From NCBI GenBank assembly GCA_958436475.1, contig CAUBKG010000039.1, forward strand, positions 1 to 20,868: 20,868 nt of DNA. The letters run 5' to 3'. The notes under the pieces are model-generated. The model made no database searches. It saw only the letters and a program-made list of their open reading frames with translations, and was not told the DNA's origin. How positions within the stretch are numbered: position 1 is the first letter of the stretch; each line of letters starts with the position of its first letter. The stretch comes from an uncultured Clostridia bacterium. Lineage in GTDB: Bacteria > Bacillota > Clostridia > Oscillospirales > Acutalibacteraceae. The position numbers were made by a program, and so were the translations under genes. Shown piece after piece: positions 1-6,986 of the stretch.

Positions 1-963
<963 letters not shown>

Positions 964-987
964 TTAATTTATTGCTCCAAGATACGA

Positions 988-1088
988 AAAGCCTCCGCTT
1001 TGAGAGCGCAGTTTGAAGAAGCCCGCTGGGGCGGCTGTCCGCCGCCCCGATAGGCCTTCCTTTCACGCTCCGTGGCGGGGGCTTTTTT
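988..1088 (+). terminator. Nested rho-independent terminator after tuf
   Basis: An outer 11-bp stem pairs AAAGCCTCCGC (988-998) with GCGGGGGCTTT just before the T run at 1082-1087, with one G-U pair. Inside it sits a perfect 8-bp hairpin, GGGGCGGC (1028-1035) with GCCGCCCC (1041-1048), loop TGTCC. The outer arms are about 75 nt apart, which is long for a terminator, but the T tract and the position 25 nt after the tuf stop support the call. Confidence 0.8.
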
Positions 1089-1140
1089 GCGCATTTCTTT
1101 GCAAGTTTATTTGATTCCCTCTTTGATTATTCGCCATTTA

Positions 1141-1212
1141 TTATCAAATAATCAAGTCACATAAATAATTATTATATTTTTTATTGACAAAGAAATATTT
1201 ATATGATAAAAT
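1141..1212 (+). promoter_or_regulatory. Promoter of the 178-aa orphan gene, with AT-rich upstream region
   Basis: A consensus -35 box TTGACA (1184-1189) is separated by 17 nt from TAAAAT (1207-1212). Upstream, 1141-1183 is almost pure A/T and contains the perfect palindrome AATAATTATT (1164-1173), which could act as an UP element or operator; that role is inference. The predicted start site is near 1219, which gives a short leader with an AAGGAGG site at 1224-1230. Confidence 0.7.
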
Positions 1213-1237
1213 CGAGGCAAGAAAAGGAGGAAGAAAT

Positions 1238-1774
1238 ATGCAGTATGAAACCATCATTTTAGAGCTGATGAGCCGGATCAAGGTTTTGGAAGAAGAGGGA
1301 AAGCAATTGCAGCACCGCGTGGCCGCCCTGGAGGAGGCCGCGGGTTTTATCGCGCCGGAAAGCCGGGAAAAGGCGCCGCACGGCGAAGAAACGGCGGGCG
1401 CTTCCACTTATACGAGGACGACCGATGATATGATGAAGGCCTGCTATGCATACGGAAAAAAAGCCTATCTGGACCCTTCCCAGGATATCGGAGAGGCGGC
1501 GGACGCTGTAGCAAAAGAAACCGGTATGAACCGCAGCTCGGCTCTGATGTATATCTATGCCGCGAAAAGTATGCTGACGGGTGAAATTTACAAACGAGCC
1601 GTCAGTACGAAAGGCGCAAGAATATTTTTGGAGAATATTTTATCTGATTATGGCATAAGCGGCTTAGAAAAAGCGCTCCATTCCACCCGGGAGCACATCA
1701 AGTATCGCCAAAGCCTCGGCCATACGGTAGATAGTCTCATCGAGCTTTGCGATGAATACAAAGATAAACGCTGA
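1238..1774 (+). CDS. Orphan protein of unknown function: coiled coil plus small helical domain
   Basis: I do not recognise a named function. The ATG at 1238 is chosen because AAGGAGG ends 7 nt upstream; the earlier in-frame ATG at 1184 falls in the -35 box. The 178-residue product has an N-terminal heptad-like helix (residues about 1-35, rich in E, L and K: SRIKVLEEEGKQL), a polar linker, then a compact helical domain (about 60-175) with the segment ETGMNRSSALMYIYAAKSM and near the end SDYGISGLEKAL. From memory, this second pattern resembles a domain found N-terminal to HNH nuclease domains in some Clostridia, but no HNH motif is present here. It lies alone between two terminators. A DNA-binding or regulatory role is only a guess. 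No signal peptide or membrane segment is seen. Confidence 0.8.
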   Translation: MQYETIILELMSRIKVLEEEGKQLQHRVAALEEAAGFIAPESREKAPHGEETAGASTYTRTTDDMMKACYAYGKKAYLDPSQDIGEAADAVAKETGMNRSSALMYIYAAKSMLTGEIYKRAVSTKGARIFLENILSDYGISGLEKALHSTREHIKYRQSLGHTVDSLIELCDEYKDKR

Positions 1775-1779
1775 ACGCT

Positions 1780-1815
1780 GCCGCCCAGCACCTTGAAAAG
1801 TGCCCTCCGGGCGGC
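1780..1815 (+). other. GC-rich stem-loop just after the orphan gene
   Basis: GCCGCCC (1780-1786) pairs with GGGCGGC (1809-1815), with further partial pairing inside. No T tract follows, so this is a 3'-UTR hairpin rather than a terminator in its own right. Confidence 0.45.
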
Positions 1816-1845
1816 CCGGGAACGAGACCGGCGCAGAAAACGGAT

Positions 1846-1896
1846 GGCCCGCTCTAATACGTTTCTAACCGAACGCATTAGAACGGGCCGTTCTTT
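1846..1896 (+). terminator. Terminator of the orphan gene
   Basis: An 18-position stem, 1846-1863 with 1872-1889, has two mismatches and an 8-nt loop. It starts GGCCCG and ends CGGGCC and is followed by TTCTTTT (1890-1896). The size and T tract support a rho-independent terminator about 70 nt after the stop codon. Confidence 0.75.
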
Positions 1897-1940
1897 TAAT
1901 ATAATAATGCAGATGTTATATTGTTAAAATATTTGCGGAA

Positions 1941-1989
1941 GGGCGGTATTCCGTAAGGAATGCCGCCCAACGGTGGGCGGCTTTATTTT
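1941..1989. terminator. Two overlapping, mutually exclusive hairpins at the flippase 3' end
   Basis: Hairpin A pairs 1941-1952 with 1957-1968 (12 bp, one G-U, loop GTAA). Hairpin B pairs GCCGCCCA (1962-1969) with TGGGCGGC (1974-1981), loop ACGG, and is followed on the plus strand by TTTATTTT. They share bases 1962-1968, so only one can form. On the minus strand, hairpin A lies just past the flippase stop and is followed by a weak T-rich run. It is probably the flippase terminator, though the T tract is poor. Confidence 0.5.
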
Positions 1990-3512
1990 CGAAAAATGGA
2001 GCGAAACCAGCGGATATCGCTCTTCGTGATGCAGCAAGACAGCCGAAGGCTCAAGAGATACACCAGTGTGGTGAGGAGCACCGAAAGGGCCAATTGGAGG
2101 CCGGGCGCGGCCTCTAATCCGGTAAAACGAAAAAACAACTGGGTCACCGATACCGAACCGGCAATGCAGAACACCGGTGCTATTATCCCGCCGAACAGGC
2201 GGATGCGGAAGTTTGAAATGGTATTCAGACGGTTGATGCTGAGGGTGAAGTTGAGAATCTCCGTGGCAAAGAGCATAACGATATATCCCTTGACCGCAAA
2301 ACGGGGGAGCAGGGTATACACTAAAATCACGCTCAAAAGGGAATCGATGATATTATACCGCATGGAGCTCACCTGTTCCCCCAGGCCCTTGAGCATGCCG
2401 TCCACCGCGGTATCGAGATACATCACGGGGACGAGGGGAGCGAGCAGCTGGATAAAGCGCGACGTATCGCTGCTGCCGTATACCGCCCGGCCGACCTCGC
2501 CCGAAAAACAGTAAAAAATACCGGCCGTGCCGATGGAGAAGAGGAGTGTCATCTGCAGCACGCGCGTAATGATGTAATTGATGCGCACCGTGTTCTTTTT
2601 TTCATAGCATTCCGCCATTTCCGGAACCAGCATGCTGGAGAGGGAATTGAGCAGCGCCGCCGGATAGAGCACAATCGGCAGCACCATGCCGTGCACCTTG
2701 CCGTAGGCTGCGAGGGCCCCTTCGCTGGAGGCGCCCGATTTCCGGAATCCGACCGGGATCAGCAGGTGCTCGAGCGTCAGGAGCCCTGAGCGCACGTAGG
2801 AGCTCACGGCATCCGGCAGGGCGATCTTCAGCAGGCGGCGCACCGCCTTCGGGGAAGCACCGGCGTCGTGCCGATGCCGTGTTTCCGCCCAGTAGAGCAG
2901 GAAAACAAAGAAAAAGCTTCCCACCTCGGCAAGGCAGGACCCTATCACAATCGCTACGCAGGCGTATTCGAGGCCTTTCGGGAGCAGGATGGTGAGAAGC
3001 ATGACCGTGGCGGTAATGCGGATAAACTGCTCGAAAAGCTGCGAGGAGCTGAGCTTTACGATTTTCCGCACTGCGGTGAAATACCCGCTCAGCGCGGCGG
3101 ACATCGCCAGGAAGGGCAGGCTGACCGCCAGAAGCTTCAGGGAAAGGATGGGCCGCCTCTCCCCCAGCCAGTGGACGCTGATCCATTCCGCCCCGAAAAA
3201 CAGCGCAATGGCTGCCGCACAGCCAAAGAGCAGGCTGTAGCCGAGGCAGCAGCGTATCACATGGCGCGGGCTGCCTCCCTTTGGCCGGCTCAGCTCCTCC
3301 ACGGTCAGGCGGGTGGCGGCAAGCCGGATGCCGGAGGAAGCGAAGGTGACGGCCAGGGTGTAAACCGACATAATCAGCTGAAACAGCCCGATTCCCGCTT
3401 CTCCTATCTTCTGCGAAAGATAGGCATTGAAAGCCACGCCGATCGTCCGCATCAGCAGGGCGGTGGCGGTGAGCAGGAGGGTATTCATAAAAAAAGCTTT
3501 TACATTCTTCAT
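1983..3512 (-). CDS. SpoVB/MATE-like oligosaccharide (lipid-linked) flippase
   Basis: This 509-residue polytopic membrane protein of the MVF/PST branch of the MOP superfamily resembles SpoVB and related Firmicutes flippases, which move lipid-linked sugars or peptidoglycan precursors across the membrane. Seen: an N-terminal amphipathic start followed by a first helix (TLLLTATALLMRTIGVAFN), the family-typical segment KIGEAGIGLFQLIMSVYTLA, a GYFTA motif near residue 145, and about 12-14 hydrophobic segments overall. Length matches the family (500-540). The ATG at 3512 follows a purine-rich stretch. A terminator separates it from the upstream metal regulator, so it is probably transcribed alone, possibly from a sporulation-type promoter. 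SpoVB is a spore-cortex protein in B. subtilis, but paralogues serve exopolysaccharide export, so the exact substrate is not assigned. Confidence 0.88.
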   Translation of the reverse strand: MKNVKAFFMNTLLLTATALLMRTIGVAFNAYLSQKIGEAGIGLFQLIMSVYTLAVTFASSGIRLAATRLTVEELSRPKGGSPRHVIRCCLGYSLLFGCAAAIALFFGAEWISVHWLGERRPILSLKLLAVSLPFLAMSAALSGYFTAVRKIVKLSSSQLFEQFIRITATVMLLTILLPKGLEYACVAIVIGSCLAEVGSFFFVFLLYWAETRHRHDAGASPKAVRRLLKIALPDAVSSYVRSGLLTLEHLLIPVGFRKSGASSEGALAAYGKVHGMVLPIVLYPAALLNSLSSMLVPEMAECYEKKNTVRINYIITRVLQMTLLFSIGTAGIFYCFSGEVGRAVYGSSDTSRFIQLLAPLVPVMYLDTAVDGMLKGLGEQVSSMRYNIIDSLLSVILVYTLLPRFAVKGYIVMLFATEILNFTLSINRLNTISNFRIRLFGGIIAPVFCIAGSVSVTQLFFRFTGLEAAPGLQLALSVLLTTLVYLLSLRLSCCITKSDIRWFRSIFRK

Positions 3513-3532
3513 AGCAGCGCCTTTCTTCCTTT

Positions 3533-3563
3533 ATGTATATGAAGGGGCGTCTGAAGAATATAT
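3533..3563 (-). promoter_or_regulatory. Candidate sigma-E-like promoter of the flippase gene
   Basis: Read on the minus strand, ATATATT (3563-3557) and CATATACAT (3541-3533) are 15 nt apart. This resembles the sporulation sigma-E pattern (an ATATT-type -35 and a CATA-type -10), but it is not a perfect match. It sits between the upstream terminator and the ATG and would give a very short leader. No good TTGACA/TATAAT pair was found here. Confidence 0.3.
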
Positions 3564-3566
3564 CTC

Positions 3567-3597
3567 AAAATTCCGGGATGCGTGCAGGCGCACCCGG
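3567..3597 (-). terminator. Terminator of the MntR/DtxR-type regulator gene
   Basis: On the minus strand, CCGGGTGCG pairs with CGCATCCCGG (one bulge, loop CCTGCA) and is followed by AATTTT. It lies about 115 nt after the regulator stop and before the flippase, and insulates the two genes. Confidence 0.6.
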
Positions 3598-3712
3598 GCA
3601 GATATATGAAATCACCGGGCATAAGGGGGACCGGGTGTTTTGCATATAGCCGGGCGTGCAGAGCGCTGTTTTTTTCTTCCAGTTCACCGGAGCCGAAGCA
3701 AACGCGGACGCC

Positions 3713-4162
3713 CTAGAGAGTGCCTTTGGTGCGCAGGTATTTCATTTTGGGCAGGATGCGTTCGAGGTTGCGCACCGTTTCCTCCGTCATGAAATGCTCT
3801 ACCTGCTCCACCTGTTCCAGCTCATCTGTGGTATCGTTGAGCGCACAGAAGAACTGGTGCAGCACGCTGTGGCGGTAGAGGAGGTATCGTCCCAGGCGCC
3901 AGCCCTCCTCCGTGGGGCGGATCACCCCGTATTTTTCAAATTCCACCAGCCCGGATTTTTTCAGGTTATATACCATTTTCGAGGCGGAAGAAGGGGAAAC
4001 GTGCAGGTTTTCCGCGAGAACGTTTACCCGCACATACCCTTCCGAACCGGTATGGCGGCAGATCATTTCGAGATAATCCTCCATAGCCAGCGTAACCGTT
4101 CCGGACCGCTGCATCTGATAGCCTTTCTGCGTGTGAAAATCGCCGCCGGATGAATCCATCAT
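3713..4162 (-). CDS. MntR/DtxR-family metal-dependent transcriptional regulator
   Basis: This 149-residue protein is a manganese- or iron-sensing repressor that binds operator DNA when metal-loaded. Seen: a winged helix-turn-helix (residues about 24-90; VNVLAENLHVSPSSASKMV), and residues that line up by eye with the B. subtilis MntR metal ligands: D29 and E32 in AMEDYLEMI, H98 in YRHSVL, and E119, E122, H123 in VEQVEH. It lacks the C-terminal SH3-like domain of long DtxR/IdeR proteins, as MntR does. Two consecutive ATG codons (4162, 4159) follow AGGAGGA (4174-4168); the second has the better spacing, and the N-terminal tail before residue 22 is longer than in MntR. It is divergent from feoAB across 105 bp, so control of iron uptake and of its own gene is likely. 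Whether Mn(II) or Fe(II) is the effector is not decided by sequence. Confidence 0.9.
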   Translation of the reverse strand: MMDSSGGDFHTQKGYQMQRSGTVTLAMEDYLEMICRHTGSEGYVRVNVLAENLHVSPSSASKMVYNLKKSGLVEFEKYGVIRPTEEGWRLGRYLLYRHSVLHQFFCALNDTTDELEQVEQVEHFMTEETVRNLERILPKMKYLRTKGTL

Positions 4163-4189
4163 TCTTGTCCTCCTGTTTCAGTCACAAAA

Positions 4190-4224
4190 GTTGCCTCTGT
4201 GCAATATAGATAGTTTAGGGAAAC
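4190..4224. promoter_or_regulatory. Possible metal-regulator operator in the divergent mntR-like/feoA gap
   Basis: The 105-bp divergent gap holds GTTTAGGGAAAC (4213-4224), with GTTT/AAAC symmetry, and GTTGCCT (4190-4196). Both recall halves of the MntR box (TTTGCC...GGAAAC), but they are offset and do not form one full site. I could not place a convincing -35/-10 pair for either gene. Confidence 0.3.
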
Positions 4225-4267
4225 AATCTTTCCGTTCACTCATTTTTATTACAGGGAGAAATGACTT

Positions 4268-4504
4268 ATGAATATAGATAATCCCTTGAGCTCGCTCAAA
4301 GACGGACAAACCGCGCAGGTAACGCGCCTGCTTTCCACCGGAAGCATGCGCCGCCGCCTGCAGGATATCGGACTGATTGAAGGAACCACGGTGGAATGCC
4401 TGCACCGCAGCCCCTCCGGGGACCCGGTGGCCTATGCCATCCGGGGCGCCACGATCGCGCTGCGCTCCGAGGATTCGGGAAGCGTGCTGGTGCGGCTCCA
4501 GTAA
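4268..4504 (+). CDS. feoA: FeoA, ferrous iron transport accessory protein
   Basis: FeoA is a small SH3-like cytoplasmic protein required for FeoB-dependent Fe(II) uptake. The 78-residue length is typical. The sequence shows the family core: LSSLKDGQTAQVTRL at residues about 7-21, the MRRRLQDIGLIEGTTVEC segment, GDPVAYAIRGATIALR, and a C-terminal VLVRL strand. The ATG at 4268 follows AGGGAG with 9 nt spacing. feoB begins 31 nt downstream, so the two are co-transcribed. It is divergent from the MntR/DtxR-like regulator, which probably represses it when metal is plentiful. Confidence 0.95.
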   Translation: MNIDNPLSSLKDGQTAQVTRLLSTGSMRRRLQDIGLIEGTTVECLHRSPSGDPVAYAIRGATIALRSEDSGSVLVRLQ

Positions 4505-4535
4505 CCGGTACACAATAGGAAAGGGTGAAGCAAAC

Positions 4536-6689
4536 GTGGGGTTAACGGCAGGCTCAACGGGCCTCTCGGCAGTCGACACCGGACTGCACATAAAAAAAGA
4601 ATCCCCAAAGGATAAGGTGATCGCGCTCGCCGGGAATCCGAATGTCGGGAAAAGCACGGTGTTCAATGAGCTCACCGGGCTCAACCAGCACACGGGAAAC
4701 TGGCCGGGGAAAACGGTCACCAACGCGCAGGGAAACTGCCGCTTCCGGGATACGGACTATATCTTTGTGGATATCCCCGGGACCTATTCGCTGATGGCCC
4801 ATTCGGCGGAGGAGGAAGTGGCAAGGGACTTTATCTGTTTCGGCGAGCCGGATGCAGCTATCGTGGTCTGCGATGCGACCTGCCTCGAGAGAAACCTGAA
4901 CCTCGTGCTGCAAACCATGGAAATCACGCGCCGCGTGATCGTCTGCGTCAATTTAATGGACGAAGCAAAGCGCAAAAAAATACGGATCGATTTTAAGAAA
5001 CTGGAGGAGAAGCTGGGCGTCCCCGTGGTGGGGGCGAGCGCGCGGAGCGGAAAGGGGCTCCATGCGCTGATGGAGCGGGCGGAGGAGCTCACCGGGCAAA
5101 GCCCGCCGGCCCTTTCTCCCTTTGCGGTGCGCTATGCCCCCGAGCTGGAAGAAGCCATCGCTTCGGTGGAGGAGCTGCTGCGCGGCAGGGAACTGCGGCG
5201 GCTCACCCCCCGCTGGACAGCCCTCCGACTCATCGATTACGACGAAACGCTGGGGAAAGCGCTGGAGGAATATCTCGGGGCAAATCTCATGGAGGACGGC
5301 GATATCCGCGCCGCCGTGGAGAGGGCGAGGGAATCTCTGAAAGCGGCGGGGACCGCGCCGGAGGAGATCAAGGATAAAATCGTTATGGGGCTCGTTACCG
5401 CGGCGGAAGGCATCTGTAAGGATACGGTTTTCTTCGAAGACGGAACATACAATGCGCGCGACCGGAAGATCGACAAGATCCTCACCAGCAAATGGACGGG
5501 GATCCCCATCATGCTGCTGCTTCTCGCCGGGATTTTCTGGCTGACCATTACAGGGGCCAATTATCCCTCACAGCTGCTGTCGGACGGCCTCTTCTGGGTA
5601 GGCGACCGCCTGAGTGAATTTTTCCACTGGATCGGCTCGCCCGAATGGCTGCGCAGCATGCTGGTAGACGGCGTGTACCGCGTGCTCGCCTGGGTTGCCT
5701 CGGTAATGCTGCCGCCCATGGCCATCTTTTTTCCGCTCTTTACCCTGCTGGAAGACCTCGGGTATCTGCCCCGCGTGGCCTTCAACCTGGATAAATACTT
5801 CAAAAAAGCCCATGCCTGCGGCAAGCAGGCGCTCACCATGTGCATGGGCTTCGGGTGCAACGCCGCGGGCGTGGTGGGATGCCGCATCATCGATTCACCG
5901 CGCGAGCGGCTGATCGCCACCATCACCAACAGCTTCGTCCCCTGCAACGGGCGTTTCCCCACCCTCATTGCCATCATCAGCATGTTTTTTGTGGGGGCGG
6001 TGGCGGCGCCGTTCCAGTCGGCAGTGTCCACCCTGCTGCTCACGGGGGTCATCCTGCTCGGCATCCTGATGACCTTTCTCGTTTCCCGCCTGCTCTCGCA
6101 GACCATTTTAAAGGGCGTTCCCTCCTCCTTCACGCTCGAGCTTCCGCCCTTCCGGCGGCCCCAGATCGGGAAGGTGATCGTCCGCTCTATTTTCGACCGG
6201 ACGCTCTTCGTCCTCGGCCGCGCGGTATCCGTGGCGGCTCCGGCGGGGCTTGTCATCTGGGTGCTGGCGAACGTCACCGTGGGGGGGAGCACGCTCCTCG
6301 CCATCTGTTCCGGCGCCTTAGACCCCTTTGCACACCTGCTGGGGATGGATGGGGTGATCCTTCTGGCCTTTATTTTAGGCTTTCCGGCGAACGAGATCGT
6401 GGTGCCGATCATCATCATGGCCTATCTTTCCACCGGAAGCATCCAGGAGATGGCCAGCTTTGTGGAGCTCAAGGCCCTGCTCGTGCAAAACGGCTGGACC
6501 TCTGTAACGGCGGTTTCCACCATGCTGTTTTCCCTGATGCACTGGCCCTGCTCCACCACCTGCCTCACGATCAAGAAGGAGACGCAGAGCCTCAGGTGGA
6601 CGGCCGTTTCCTTCCTCGTTCCAACCGTAATCGGCATGGCGGTCTGCTTCCTGTTCACGAGCGCCGCCCGCCTTTTGGGGCTTGCCTGA
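4536..6689 (+). CDS. feoB: FeoB, ferrous iron transporter with N-terminal G domain
   Basis: FeoB imports Fe(II) across the inner membrane. The GTG at 4536 is chosen because a purine-rich AGGAAAGGG lies upstream and the frame before it overlaps feoA. The product has 717 residues. The G domain shows G1 GNPNVGKST (33-41), switch I HTGNWPGKT (52-60), G3 DIPG (79-82), G4 NLMD (139-142) and G5 GASARSGKG (166-174). A helical GDI-like region follows, then the membrane domain from about residue 310. Its Gate motifs include CMGFGCNAAG, the CNGRFPT segment, and near the C-terminus HWPCSTTCLTIKKE. It overlaps no gene and converges on the DUF6688-like gene. No feoC or small Cys-rich FeoB-associated protein is found downstream, which is common in Clostridia. 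Confidence 0.96.
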   Translation: MGLTAGSTGLSAVDTGLHIKKESPKDKVIALAGNPNVGKSTVFNELTGLNQHTGNWPGKTVTNAQGNCRFRDTDYIFVDIPGTYSLMAHSAEEEVARDFICFGEPDAAIVVCDATCLERNLNLVLQTMEITRRVIVCVNLMDEAKRKKIRIDFKKLEEKLGVPVVGASARSGKGLHALMERAEELTGQSPPALSPFAVRYAPELEEAIASVEELLRGRELRRLTPRWTALRLIDYDETLGKALEEYLGANLMEDGDIRAAVERARESLKAAGTAPEEIKDKIVMGLVTAAEGICKDTVFFEDGTYNARDRKIDKILTSKWTGIPIMLLLLAGIFWLTITGANYPSQLLSDGLFWVGDRLSEFFHWIGSPEWLRSMLVDGVYRVLAWVASVMLPPMAIFFPLFTLLEDLGYLPRVAFNLDKYFKKAHACGKQALTMCMGFGCNAAGVVGCRIIDSPRERLIATITNSFVPCNGRFPTLIAIISMFFVGAVAAPFQSAVSTLLLTGVILLGILMTFLVSRLLSQTILKGVPSSFTLELPPFRRPQIGKVIVRSIFDRTLFVLGRAVSVAAPAGLVIWVLANVTVGGSTLLAICSGALDPFAHLLGMDGVILLAFILGFPANEIVVPIIIMAYLSTGSIQEMASFVELKALLVQNGWTSVTAVSTMLFSLMHWPCSTTCLTIKKETQSLRWTAVSFLVPTVIGMAVCFLFTSAARLLGLA

Positions 6690-6751
6690 CGGCAGAGTCG
6701 AACTCCTCTGGCTTTGGCCGATGTGCCGCAGCGAAGTTATTAAAAACAATG

Positions 6752-6794
6752 ACCCACTTGGCTCACTTTCGGTTACGAAAAGGAACAAGTGGGT
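6752..6794 (+). other. Stem-loop after feoB (possible terminator)
   Basis: ACCCACTT (6752-6759) pairs perfectly with AAGTGGGT (6787-6794). Inside, CTTTCG pairs with CGAAAAG around a GTTA loop. It lies 63 nt after the feoB stop. The following bases (TATCTGGTTTCTAT) are only moderately T-rich, so termination is possible but not clear. Confidence 0.45.
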
Positions 6795-6844
6795 TATCTG
6801 GTTTCTATATTGGTTTCGCCCTTGTTCGAAAGAAATGATTACTC

Positions 6845-6940
6845 TGTAGGGGCGCCCATCGGGCGCCAGCCGAAAAGCAGAATTGCCAATCTGCCGGAAA
6901 AGCCGCGCAGAACGCACAGGGCAGAGCGGGCGCCCCTATG
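6845..6940. repeat. GC-rich palindromic intergenic repeat (TGTAGGGGCGCCC...)
   Basis: TGTAGGGGCGCCC at 6845-6857 is matched in inverted form by GGGCGCCCCTAT at 6928-6939 (11 of 12 complementary). A second GGCGCC palindrome lies immediately inside the left end (GGCGCC-CATCG-GGCGCC, 6851-6867). From memory, similar TGTAGGGGCG/CGCCCCTACA intergenic units are frequent in Ruminococcaceae genomes. No coding capacity. It lies between convergent genes, a common place for such units. Confidence 0.65.
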
Positions 6941-6986
6941 GGGATAAAGGAAAGTGCCTCATAGTTTGCCGGGGGATTTCCCTATG

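Larger units (their letters stand above)
6690..6986. other. Non-coding gap between convergent feoB and the DUF6688-like gene
   Basis: This 297-bp stretch has no credible gene. It contains a stem-loop (6752-6794) and a GC-rich palindromic repeat (6845-6940), described separately. The remainder shows no further structure I can support, and no canonical T-tract terminator for either flanking gene was found. Confidence 0.7.

Noticed and set aside
5561..6838. Long open frames on both strands within and past feoB
   Set aside because: The feoB frame shows intact transporter motifs through this region; the others are frame shadows of it.
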